DNA of 64,000 nt from Streptomyces sp. Edi4 (lineage in GTDB: Bacteria; Actinomycetota; Actinomycetes; Streptomycetales; Streptomycetaceae), in contig NZ_JBEJGY010000004.1 of assembly GCF_040253615.1 (NCBI RefSeq), positions 3,596,001-3,660,000 of the forward strand, read 5' to 3'. Below, one piece after another: positions 51,666-59,553 of the stretch. The stretch's first letter is position 1. Each line of letters begins with the position of its first letter. A program made the position numbers and the translations under genes. The notes beneath the pieces are model-generated. The model worked only from the letters and a program-made list of their open reading frames with translations. It was not told the DNA's origin and ran no database searches.

Positions 51666-52649
51666 GTGGGGATGCCTGCTGAGCTGGATCAGGATTCGCT
51701 GGCGGTCTACCGCGCGATCCTGCTCCATCAGGAACAAGCGGTGCCCGAGCTCGCCAAGTACCTGGCGATGCCCGAGGAGCGGGTCACGAACGCGGTGGAC
51801 CGGCTGATCGCCCTGACGCTCCTCAAACCTTCCTGGGACCGGCCCGGCAGCCTGCGCGCGGTGAGCCCGGCGCTCGGCCTCGAGGTCCTGGTCCAGGCGG
51901 AACAACGCGAACTGGCCGCCCGGCAGTGGCGCATCGAGCAGCACCGGTCGGCGCTCGCCGCGCTGGCCGCGGAGTACTCGGCGCAGGGCGCGTCCGGCGG
52001 CCTGACCGGCACCGAACGCCTGGTGGGGATGGACCAGATCCGTACCCGTCTGGAGATGCTGTCGCAGGAGTGCCGCGCCGAAGCGCTCGCCTTCCACCCC
52101 AGCAATGTGCTCTCCGTCGAGGGCACGGAGGCGGCGCAGCCGCTCAACCAGCGCGCCCTCGACCGCGGCGTCACCTTCCGCAGCATCTACCTGGACAGCA
52201 TCAGCAAGGAGCGGGCCACTCTGCAGTACGTCCGCTGGGTGAAGGAGCGGGGCGGGGAGATCCGTACCGCGCCGTCCCTGCCGATGCGGCTTTTGATCGT
52301 GGACGGTGTCTCGGCGGTGGTCGGCGAGGGGTTCGAGGGGGGCCGGCCGACGGCGCTGGTGCTGACCAACCGGGCGATCGTGGCGGCGATGACGGCGCTG
52401 TTCGAGTCGTACTGGGAACACGCCACCCGGCTCGGCACACCCGCCCCGCCCCGCAACGGCGGCCTGACCCCGCAGGAGCACGAGCTGGTACGCCTGCTGG
52501 CATCGGGCGCGAAGGACGACGCGATCGCCCGCACCCTGGGCATCGGCCTGCGCACGGAACGCCGCATGGTGGCCGAACTGGCCGACCGCATCGGCGCGTC
52601 GAGCCGTTTCGAGTTCGGCGCGAAGGCGGCGCGAGCGGGCTGGATCTGA
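51666..52649 (+). CDS. TrmB/LuxR-type regulator
   Basis: Protein of 327 residues with two DNA-binding regions. The N-terminus is TrmB-like: DSLAVYRAILLHQEQAVPEL, then MPEERVTNAVDRLIALTLL. A phospholipase-D-like sensor domain lies in the middle (LALAFHPSNVLSVEGT region and YVRWVKERGGEIRTAPSLPM). The C-terminal LuxR helix-turn-helix is LTPQEHELVRLLASGAKDDA and TLGIGLRTERRMVAELAD. This type is frequent beside Streptomyces RiPP and NRPS clusters. GTG 51666 with AGGGG at 51653-51657 is chosen; ATG 51672 is in frame. It may bind the 22-bp palindrome upstream of its gene. Confidence 0.87.
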   Translation: MGMPAELDQDSLAVYRAILLHQEQAVPELAKYLAMPEERVTNAVDRLIALTLLKPSWDRPGSLRAVSPALGLEVLVQAEQRELAARQWRIEQHRSALAALAAEYSAQGASGGLTGTERLVGMDQIRTRLEMLSQECRAEALAFHPSNVLSVEGTEAAQPLNQRALDRGVTFRSIYLDSISKERATLQYVRWVKERGGEIRTAPSLPMRLLIVDGVSAVVGEGFEGGRPTALVLTNRAIVAAMTALFESYWEHATRLGTPAPPRNGGLTPQEHELVRLLASGAKDDAIARTLGIGLRTERRMVAELADRIGASSRFEFGAKAARAGWI

Positions 52650-53030
52650 GGGACGCGGGACCTACGCGGGGGCTGGGGAGGGGCCGGTGCGGTTACTGCC
52701 CCAGCCCCCGAGCGCCAAGGGGCGGCCTGTCCTGGCTGCCCGTCGCGTTCGTCCTGGTTCCGGTAGTGCCGGCCGTGGCCTCGGCCGCCCCCCCTCGCCG
52801 AGACCGTGAACTCGCTCCCGGCCTTCTCGCCGACCCGCTCTACTGGACACCTGGTCTTCCGCCCGGACTGGGAGGCCGTCCTGACACCGCCCGGCAACCT
52901 ACGCGGTGGAGTCGGCCCTGCGTGCCGCGCTCAGCGCTCCGCTCCACGTCGCCGAGACGGACGCCGCAGCCAGCAGGATGGTGGACATTGCCTCCCTGGA
53001 AGTGGAAAGCCGGCAGAGCGCTGCCTGTTT
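52650..53030 (+). pseudogene. Degenerate coding fragment of unknown family
   Basis: Two plus-strand stretches in different frames both read as protein: HLVFRPDWEAVLTPPGN (about 52847-52898), and, shifted, YAVESALRAALSAPLHVAET followed by AASRMVDIASLEVESR (about 52900-53010). A frameshift at about 52900 joins them. No start codon and no complete domain. Family not recognised. The texture and lack of an intact frame suggest a gene in decay. Confidence 0.4.
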
Positions 53031-53765
53031 CTAGCCCTTTTCGGTGCCCAGCGCGCCCGTAACCCGCGCTGCCAGTTTCTTCGCGGTCGCGAGGCCGTTG
53101 TCGTGGCCGGCCGTGGACAAGACCGTCACCACGGCCGTGCCCCGGCGCACCGCGATCAATGTCGAACCGTTCTGCCAGGCCGGGTCGGTGAGCGTCACGG
53201 TGTACGCCTCGTCGCCGAGGCCGGTGGTCGCCGCGCCCTTGACCTTGACCATCGTCTTCGTGTCGGTGTCCTTGAAGGTCGGGCAGGCAGCGGTTGCCTT
53301 CGCCAGGTGCTGGAGAACGGTCGCGGCGTTCGTTCCCCTGAAGACGTCGATCTCCTGGGCGATTTCGGCGGAGGTGTTCTTGTTCGCGTAGTCGTTCTGG
53401 GCGAAGGAGACACCGCCGTCTCCGGTGACGGTTATCCAGCCGGTACCGGAGAACTTGGTGCAGTCCGGCTTGCTCGGAGAGACCGGCGAGTTGCTCGGCT
53501 CCTGGTACATGGGCCCCGAGTCGCGCACCCCGGCACCGTCCACCGCGTAGCCGGCACCGAAGAACGAAGCGGGGGCCAGGGCCTCCTTCAGCTGACTGCC
53601 GGTCGCCAGGCCCGCGTTGGGGTCCTCGGCGGCCTTGGGGGTCCCTGGAGGGGTGGCCGGCTTCGCGGCACCCGCGGACGCCGAGCTGCCCGACGAACAG
53701 GCGGTCAGGGACAGCGGAAGCGCCGCGACGACGAGGAGGGCAGCGGTAGTGGGTATCCAACGCAT
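53031..53765 (-). CDS. Exported lipoprotein
   Basis: Lipoprotein of 244 residues: signal peptide MRWIPTTAALLVVAALPLS with lipobox LTAC, a Ser/Ala/Pro linker, then a domain with LKEALAPASFFGAGYAVDGAG, VLQHLAKATAACPTFKDTDT, AATTGLGDEAYTVTL and GSTLIAVRRGTAVVTV. The domain resembles the extracellular PknH-type sensor fold seen in actinobacterial lipoproteins. It has a Cys pair suited to a disulfide. ATG 53765 with AGAAGG upstream. Function unknown. Confidence 0.85.
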   Translation of the reverse strand: MRWIPTTAALLVVAALPLSLTACSSGSSASAGAAKPATPPGTPKAAEDPNAGLATGSQLKEALAPASFFGAGYAVDGAGVRDSGPMYQEPSNSPVSPSKPDCTKFSGTGWITVTGDGGVSFAQNDYANKNTSAEIAQEIDVFRGTNAATVLQHLAKATAACPTFKDTDTKTMVKVKGAATTGLGDEAYTVTLTDPAWQNGSTLIAVRRGTAVVTVLSTAGHDNGLATAKKLAARVTGALGTEKG

Positions 53766-54112
53766 GGAGAACCTTCTGAGGCTATGAGAGATGTGCCCGG
53801 CCGGAGAGGCTGGAGGACGAACCGCGACCATGAGGGCGCAGAGGGATCCATTGCGCACCGCCGCGTCCTGCCCATGAACGGCATGACTGTGCAGCGCCGT
53901 CCCGAACGGCGTGATGCACAGAACGGGAGCAGTGTTCCCTTCGCTTGTCGAGCGGATAGTACTGGAGGGCCTACGGTCTTGTTGCGGCGGAGGTGCGCGG
54001 CATGTCCACGCCCCGTTCCAGCCGTCTGCGGCCACCCACCCGGCATCGGTTTCCGCCGCACCCCGCCCCATGAGGACGTAGCGTCACCACCACCGACCAC
54101 GGAACGGATCCG
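53766..54112. other. Gap with imperfect inverted repeat
   Basis: No gene seen. CTGTGCAGCGCCGT (53887-53900) and ACGGCGTGATGCACAG (53906-53921) form a hairpin with a two-base bulge, possibly the terminator of the TetR gene at 54113 or a lipoprotein-gene regulatory element. Confidence 0.4.
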
Positions 54113-54715
54113 TCAGGTCGACGCACCCGGGCCGGGACCACTTCCGGTGCTGAGCAGGCGGTCGACGAGGAGTTCGGAGTAGCCGGTGGCGGGCAGGTCG
54201 ATGCCGAAGATCGCCCGGATGTAGAAGGGCGCGATCAGCTGGTCGAGGATCTGCTCCAGGGGCGGCGGGTTCTCGCCTCGGGCCGTGGCGCGCCGGCGGA
54301 TCTGCTCGATGGAGTGCATTCGGCGCTGGAAGTGCTGCGCACGCTCGGCCTGGGCCTGGGTGCTGTTCGGCATGGACAGGATGACGGCGCGCACGAGGGC
54401 GCGTCCTTCGGGTGTGCGGATGCTCGCGGCGCTGGCTTCGGCCCATACGAGAAGGTCGCCGCGCAGGGTGCCGGTGTCGGTCAGCGGTGAGTCGCGCTCC
54501 AGGCGGGTGGTGACCATGTCGGCCAGGAGCGCGTCGAGGCTGCCCCAACGCCGGTAGACGCTGCTGTGGTTGACGCCGGCGCGTTGGGCGATCGCGGGGA
54601 TGTTGAGGTCCTCGCCCTCCGGGTCGCAGAGCAGGTCGATGACCGCCTGGTGGACGGCCGTGCGGACCTGCGCGGGGCTCTTGCGGATGCGTTCGACGGG
54701 TGGTTTCGCAGTCAC
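54113..54715 (-). CDS. TetR family transcriptional regulator
   Basis: Regulator of about 200 residues. Helix-turn-helix: VRTAVHQAVIDLLCDPEGED, then LNIPAIAQRAGVNHSSVYRR with WGSLDALLADMV. A longer ligand domain follows (TetR_C-type: ASAASIRTPEGRALVRAVIL). GTG 54715 is used but has no good ribosome site; GTG 54739 is possible and leaderless translation cannot be excluded. Two inverted repeats between it and the divergent hydrolase gene are its probable operators. Confidence 0.85.
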   Translation of the reverse strand: MTAKPPVERIRKSPAQVRTAVHQAVIDLLCDPEGEDLNIPAIAQRAGVNHSSVYRRWGSLDALLADMVTTRLERDSPLTDTGTLRGDLLVWAEASAASIRTPEGRALVRAVILSMPNSTQAQAERAQHFQRRMHSIEQIRRRATARGENPPPLEQILDQLIAPFYIRAIFGIDLPATGYSELLVDRLLSTGSGPGPGAST

Positions 54716-54733
54716 CTTCCCATCATAAGCGTT

Positions 54734-54806
54734 AAGCACAGATGTTTGCTTCGCGCCCTCTGATGGGTCTACAGTTCCCGCCGTAAGCACAGATCAGTGC
54801 TTACGG
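54734..54806. promoter_or_regulatory. Two inverted repeats, TetR operators of the hydrolase pair
   Basis: The perfect site is CCGTAAGCAC (54781-54790), six bases, then GTGCTTACGG (54797-54806). A weaker site AAGCACAGATGTTTGCTT lies at 54734-54751, with centres about 51 bp apart. Both share AAGCACAGAT. Position between the divergent TetR and hydrolase genes makes them the likely operators. Confidence 0.78.
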
Positions 54807-54823
54807 CGAGCGGAGTGTGTGCG

Positions 54824-56044
54824 ATGAAGCAGCTGCTGTTTCCGAACAACATCCAGTTCTGGTACGAGACCCTGCGGTCGATGAGCCACATCGCCTATGG
54901 CGGCGCGGACTTCGGCGAGGTCGTCTCGACCGGTGAGCGGATCACCGAGGGCGATTACGACAGCTGGTACACCGAGTGGGCGGCCACCGCGGACCGGGTG
55001 TCCGCCGAGGCCGAGAAGGCGCTGGCGGCCGGCCACGAGATCAGCGCACGGGACGGGTTCCTGCGGGCGTCGAACTACTACCGCTCGGCGGAGTTCTTTC
55101 TGCACGGCAACCCGTGCGACCCCCGCCACGACGACGCCTACGACCGCAGTGCGGCCTGCTACCGGGCGGCGGCGGCGCTGTTCACCCCGGTCATCGAGCC
55201 GATCTCCATCCCGTACGAGGGCACCACCCTGCCGGGTTACCTCTACCGCGTCGACGACTCCGGGACACCGCGGCCGACGCTGATCATGCACAACGGCTTT
55301 GACGGCACCGCCGAGGAGTTGCACTTCTTCGGGGCGATGGCCGGTGTCGAGCGCGGCTACACCGTGCTGGTCTTCGACGGCCCCGGCATGCCCGGGCCGC
55401 GCCACCACGAGGGTCTGGTCTTCCGCCCCGACTGGGAGAACGTCATCACCCCCGTCGTGGACTTCGCCGAAACCCTCCCGGAAGTCGACAACAGCCGTAT
55501 CGCGCTCCTCGGTATCAGCATGGGCGGGGTCCTCGCGCCCAGGGCCGCCGCGTTCGAGCACCGTCTGGCCGCGCTGGTCGCCGTCGACGGCCTCTACGAC
55601 CTCGGCGAGACCTCCGCGCGCAACATCCCCGGCACCCGCGAGGAGGCCGAGCGGCTCCTTCGCGCGCGGTCCGCTCCCGAACTCGACGCCGCCATGGCGC
55701 AGCTCATGACCGCGGACCCGATCGCACGCTGGGCGATCAACCACGGCATGTACGTCATGGGCGTCGACACCCCCCGGGCCTTCAACGCCTCCTACCTCGA
55801 CTACACCCTCGCCGGCGGCATCGCCGAACAGATCCAGTGCCCCACCCTCGTCTGTGACGCCGAGGAGGACATGTTCTTCAAGGGCCAGCCCGAACAGCTC
55901 TACGACCACCTCACCTGCCCCAAGACCCTCATGGTGTTCACCGCCGAGGAGGGGGCCGGCGCCCACTGTCACCCCGGCGCCATGCGCCTGTCCCAGGCCC
56001 GCGTCTACGACTGGCTCGACACCACCCTCAGGGCGACCGCCTGA
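54824..56044 (+). CDS. Alpha/beta hydrolase (FrsA/DHPON-hydrolase-like)
   Basis: Hydrolase of 406 residues. A helical N-terminal lid region (about 1-130) precedes the alpha/beta domain: LIMHNGFDGTAEELHF, VLVFDGPGMPGPRHHEG, nucleophile elbow LLGISMGGVLAPRA (Ser in GISMG), VCDAEEDMFFKGQPEQL with a catalytic Asp, and GAGAHCHPGA with the His. The arrangement resembles 2,6-dihydroxypseudooxynicotine hydrolase and other C-C bond or ester hydrolases. ATG 54824 begins 18 bp after the operator. The damaged UbiX/UbiD genes next to it hint at an aromatic-acid pathway. Confidence 0.87.
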   Translation: MKQLLFPNNIQFWYETLRSMSHIAYGGADFGEVVSTGERITEGDYDSWYTEWAATADRVSAEAEKALAAGHEISARDGFLRASNYYRSAEFFLHGNPCDPRHDDAYDRSAACYRAAAALFTPVIEPISIPYEGTTLPGYLYRVDDSGTPRPTLIMHNGFDGTAEELHFFGAMAGVERGYTVLVFDGPGMPGPRHHEGLVFRPDWENVITPVVDFAETLPEVDNSRIALLGISMGGVLAPRAAAFEHRLAALVAVDGLYDLGETSARNIPGTREEAERLLRARSAPELDAAMAQLMTADPIARWAINHGMYVMGVDTPRAFNASYLDYTLAGGIAEQIQCPTLVCDAEEDMFFKGQPEQLYDHLTCPKTLMVFTAEEGAGAHCHPGAMRLSQARVYDWLDTTLRATA

Positions 56045-56122
56045 GAGCGGACGACCCGGCGCCGTGACGGGGCCCGGCCCGCGGACCATCCATCGACTGA
56101 TGGCACACATGGGGAGACAGAA

Positions 56123-56799
56123 GTGCGTCTGATCGTCGGAATGACGGGAGCGACCGGCTCCGTACTGGGAGTCCGGCTCCTTCAGGAACTTGGGCGCCAT
56201 CCCGATGTGGAGACGCACCTGGTGCTGACGCGCTGGGCGCGGGCCACCGTCGAGCTGGAGACCGGGATGAGTGCCCGCGACGTCGCGGCTCTGGCCGACG
56301 TCACCCATTCCCCCGACGACCAGGGGGCGTCCATCGCCTCCGGTTCGTTCCCCGCCGACGGGATGGTGGTCGTCCCGTGCAGCATGAAGAAGCTCGCCCA
56401 GATACGCACGGGGTACGCCGACGGCCTGGTGGCCGTGCCGCGGACGTCACGCTCAAGGAGCGCCGCAAGCTCGTCCTCGTCCCCCGCGAGATTCCACTGA
56501 GCGAGATCCACCTGGACAACATGCTCAGCCTGGCCCGCATGGGCGCCGCCATCGTGCCGCCCATGCCCGCCTTCTACAACCACCCCGCCACCGTGGACGA
56601 CATCGTCGATCACATCGTGGCGAGGATCTGCGACCAGTTCGCCATCGACTCGACACGGGCCCGGCGCTGGGAAGGCATGCATGCCGCAGCCACCACGCGC
56701 CCGCCGGCCCTCCAGCGGAACCAGCGCCGGACCAGCGAAGGAACCACACCCATGAACCACCACAAGGATCTCCGGGAGCACATCGCGAGGTTGCGCTGA
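56123..56799 (+). pseudogene. ubiX: Frameshifted UbiX-like flavin prenyltransferase gene
   Basis: The first frame (56123-56500) gives MRLIVGMTGATGSVLGVRLL, VLTRWARATVELETG, GSFPADGMVVVPCSMKKLAQ and IRTGYADGLVA, the standard UbiX start. After GLVA, near 56430, it runs into nonsense. The next reading frame then gives AADVTLKERRKLVLVPREIP, LSEIHLDNMLSLARMGAAIV and a C-terminal RWEG. One base has been lost or gained in the GGCCGTGCCGCGG stretch. UbiX prenylates FMN for UbiD decarboxylases. Unless a sequencing error, the gene is dead. Confidence 0.82.
56752..56799 (+). pseudogene. UbiD-like decarboxylase 5' stub
   Basis: ATG 56752 begins MNHHKDLREHIARLR, which matches the start of UbiD-type decarboxylases (DLREFI.xL), then a stop at 56797-56799. 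No UbiD sequence follows. The rest of the gene has evidently been deleted. It stands directly after the broken UbiX gene, the normal order for phenolic-acid decarboxylase operons. Confidence 0.6.
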
Positions 56800-56855
56800 G
56801 GAGTGCACCAGGTGCCAAAAGCCCTGTTGAGAGCCGCACGGATACCGTGCGGGAC

Positions 56856-57146
56856 ATGAGCGAGGAGGTGGAGCGTACGGCGGCCCACCGGGAACCCCAG
56901 CAGGCGCGCAGCGCCGCGACCCTGGCCCGCGTCCTGCGGGCAGGAACGTACTTCCGCACGGCTCTCACGCCGCAGGGGCTCGGCACCCGCGTCATGGATC
57001 ACATCACTGCGGCGGCCGGCCTGCCTGGCGTAGCGATGACGCCTAGCCCGAGCGACACCTTCGGCGCGATCTGGACCGGCTGCACGCGTTCTACCGACGC
57101 CTCGACTTCGTCACCCGCACCAGGCGCGGTGAGATCGGCGCCGTGA
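56856..57146 (+). pseudogene. Probable remnant of a TetR-like gene and other debris
   Basis: MSEEVERTAAHREPQQARSA and TLARVLRAG look like the opening of a TetR helix-turn-helix (RxPQQARSxxTxxRILxAA), but the domain is not completed. Past 57040 another frame reads RDLDRLHAFYRRLDFVTRTR, again coding-like and without a start. The pieces are worn and lie just in front of the tRNA gene. Confidence 0.4.
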
Positions 57147-57357
57147 ATCCGACCGAAGCCCTACCAGCCGGCAATGCCGGCCGAAGGATTGCAGGGACGG
57201 AACAACAACGAAGCCGCCATCCGCCCGCCCCGACGAAGCTCCCGGCCACCGCCGCTGCAGGCCATTTGCACGTCTGGCCACAGGTCGGCCACCGTGGGCC
57301 ACCTGGGGGAACCCCTGGACTGACACACCGACAGGAGTTAGGTCACGGAATGGAAAA

Positions 57358-57390
57358 AGCCCCAGGTCACGGCGAGTGAGTCCTGGGGCT
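57358..57390 (-). terminator. Rho-independent terminator of tRNA-Thr
   Basis: AGCCCCAGG (57358-57366) pairs with CCTGGGGCT (57382-57390). In the direction of the tRNA (minus strand) the stem is followed by TTTTTCC. Confidence 0.82.
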
Positions 57391-57396
57391 GATCCG

Positions 57397-57470
57397 AGCC
57401 GCCTTCGGGATTCGAACCCGAGACCTACGCATTACGAGTGCGTTGCTCTGGCCAACTGAGCTAAGGCGGC
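57397..57470 (-). tRNA. tRNA-Thr (anticodon CGU)
   Basis: 74-nt tRNA on the minus strand. Acceptor GCCGCCT pairs with AGGCGGC, D-arm TAGCTCAGTTGGCCAGAGCA, anticodon arm with loop CTCGTAA (anticodon CGT, reads ACG Thr), T-arm GGTTCGAATCC. A terminator follows at once. tRNA genes are frequent integration sites, and the 3' end faces the degenerate region 52.6-57.3 kb. Confidence 0.95.
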
Positions 57471-57565
57471 ACCGCTCTGCGCACCATGGTGCGAGCAGCA
57501 GCGTCGCCAAGTCTACACAGTTTCTGGAGTGGTCCTGACCATGGCCGGGGCGGGGGCGGCACCGG

Positions 57566-59125
57566 CTACGAGCAGCGCTTTCCCTTGGCCGGCGGGGTGC
57601 CGTCCAGGAGGTAGGTGTTGATCGCGGTGTCGATGCAGTCGCTGCCTCGGCCGTACGCGGTGTGGCCGTCGCCCTCGTAGGTGAGCAGGGTGGCGGAGGA
57701 GAGCTGGCCCGCCAGGGACTCGGCCCACTTGTACGGGGTGGCCGGGTCGCGGGTGGTGCCGACGACCAGGATCGGTGCGGCGCCCTTCGCCTCGATGCGG
57801 TGGGCCGACCCGGTGGCCTTGACCGGCCAGTACGCGCAGTTCAGGCTCGACCACGCGAAGCCCTCGCCGAAGACCGGCGAGGCCTGTTCGAAGGAGCGCA
57901 GGGACGCCGTCACCTCGGCCGGGCCGGCGAAGGACGGCGGCAGGTCCAGGCAGTTCACGGCCGCGTTGGCGAACATGAGGTTGGCGTACTTGCCCTTCGC
58001 GTCGCGCTCGTAGTACGAGTCCGCCAGCGCCAGCAGGCCCGCGCCGTCGCGGTTCATGGCGTGGGCCAGGGCGGTCCGCAGCTCGGGCCACGCCGCCTGG
58101 TCGTACATCGCGGCGATCACACCCGTGGTGGCCAGGGCTTCACCGAGCTGTCGGCTCTGGCCGGTGGGGACCGGCTTGGCGTCCACGGACTTGAAGAACG
58201 TCCGCAGCCGGTCCGACGCGTCCTCCACGGACTCGGTGCCCAGCGGGCACTCCTTCTGCTTGACGCAGTCGGCGGCGAACGACTTGAAGGCCGTCTCGAA
58301 GCCCGCGGTCTGGTCGCGGTTCATCTCCAGGGACGAGATCGAGGGGTCCATCGCGCCGTCCAGGACGAGCCGGCCGACGCGGGCCGGGTAGAGCTCGGCG
58401 TAGGTGGCGCCGAGGAAGGTGCCGTACGAGGCGCCCACGTAGTGGAGCTTCTGATCCCCGAGCACCTGCCGCAGGATGTCCATGTCGCGGGCCGCCTCGA
58501 CCGTGGACACGTGCGGCAGAATCGTGCCGGACTTGGTCTCGCAGCCGTGCGCGAAGTCCTTGAACGCCTTGGTCAGGGCGGCCTGTTCGGCCGCGTCGTC
58601 GGGGGTCTGGTCGACCTCCGTGTACGCGTCCATCTGCGGGCCCGTGAGGCATTCGACGGGCTCGCTGCGCGCCACGCCGCGCGGGTCCATGGCCACCATG
58701 TCGTACTGGGCCCGTACCGGCGCGGGGTATCCGAGGCCCGCGTACGACTGCAGATAGCCGATGGCGGAGCCGCCCGGGCCGCCCGGGTTGACCATGAGCG
58801 ATCCGATGCGATTGCCCGGGCCGGTCGCCTTCACGCGGGCCACCGCGAGCTTGATGGAGGCACCCGCCGGCTTGGCGTAGTCCAGCGGCGCCTTCATCGT
58901 GGCGCACTCGAACTTGGCGACCCCGCACGCTCGCCACGTCAGCTTCTGCGTGGTGTAGGGGGCGAGGTCTTCGGCGGACGGCGCGTCGGCCGGGCCCGCC
59001 TTGATGGCGGCGTGCCCCGAGGCGTTCGCGGACGTGGACGAACTGCCCGACGAACAGCCGGAGATGAGCAGCCCGGCGGTCGCGACGGCGATGGCTGAAG
59101 TACGGAGCAGGCGCCTGGAGTCCAT
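57566..59125 (-). CDS. Secreted tripeptidyl aminopeptidase-like alpha/beta hydrolase (lipoprotein)
   Basis: Exported hydrolase of 519 residues: signal peptide with lipobox LISGC, a Ser-rich linker, then the Tap/SlpD-type peptidase S33 domain. GSLMVNPGGPGGSAIGYL and YDMVAMDPRGVARS are typical, the nucleophile is in YVGASYGTFLG, Asp in VVGTTRDPATPY and His in YEGDGHTAYG. The C-terminal Tap-like domain is intact. It removes N-terminal peptides from secreted proteins. Position next to holB-tmk matches the gene order known for S. coelicolor. ATG 59125 opens the signal peptide. Confidence 0.92.
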   Translation of the reverse strand: MDSRRLLRTSAIAVATAGLLISGCSSGSSSTSANASGHAAIKAGPADAPSAEDLAPYTTQKLTWRACGVAKFECATMKAPLDYAKPAGASIKLAVARVKATGPGNRIGSLMVNPGGPGGSAIGYLQSYAGLGYPAPVRAQYDMVAMDPRGVARSEPVECLTGPQMDAYTEVDQTPDDAAEQAALTKAFKDFAHGCETKSGTILPHVSTVEAARDMDILRQVLGDQKLHYVGASYGTFLGATYAELYPARVGRLVLDGAMDPSISSLEMNRDQTAGFETAFKSFAADCVKQKECPLGTESVEDASDRLRTFFKSVDAKPVPTGQSRQLGEALATTGVIAAMYDQAAWPELRTALAHAMNRDGAGLLALADSYYERDAKGKYANLMFANAAVNCLDLPPSFAGPAEVTASLRSFEQASPVFGEGFAWSSLNCAYWPVKATGSAHRIEAKGAAPILVVGTTRDPATPYKWAESLAGQLSSATLLTYEGDGHTAYGRGSDCIDTAINTYLLDGTPPAKGKRCS

Positions 59126-59553
59126 CTCCGGAGCGTAGCCGTCCGGTGACGCGTTACACGCCGTGCGCGGCTCGTACGGGTGAACCCGTCGACCCGGGCT
59201 CACCGTCGGGCGCCGGGGCGGCAGCGGCCGTCGGGGCGGGGCGGGGCAGCGGCCGTCGGGCCTGCGCGCGTTGGGCGCATCGGACCGGCCACGGCCGACC
59301 GGGGCACTCGCCAGCCCACAGCGGCGCTCGGCGGCCAACCGGGGCGCTCGGTCAGCTGCTCGGTCCACCGCGTCGGTCAGTTCCCCCGGTTGACCGGCCG
59401 GGTCGGCCCGCCCCGCTCGGCCCGTCCTGGTCGGCCCATCTCGCTCGGCCCGTCCGCTCTCGCAACCCCCGCTCGCTCAGCTCGCTCGGTCAACCCCGCT
59501 CGGTCAACTCCGCTCGCTCAGCCCCGCTCGGTCAGCCCGTTCTGCCCGCTCGG
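59126..59553. repeat. Intergenic gap with GCTCGGTCA-type repeats
   Basis: Between Tap and holB (both minus). 59440-59566 consists of variants of GCTCGGTCAACCCC and CGCTCGGTCAGCCCGTTCTG. The last two copies (59525-59544 and 59547-59566) are identical 20-mers in a 22-bp period, and the second runs into the end of the holB coding sequence. No gene found in this gap. Confidence 0.75.

Noticed and set aside
52806..54182. 458-residue plus frame across the lipoprotein gene
   Set aside because: It is antisense to a lipoprotein with a clear signal peptide, and its composition is that of a shadow frame.
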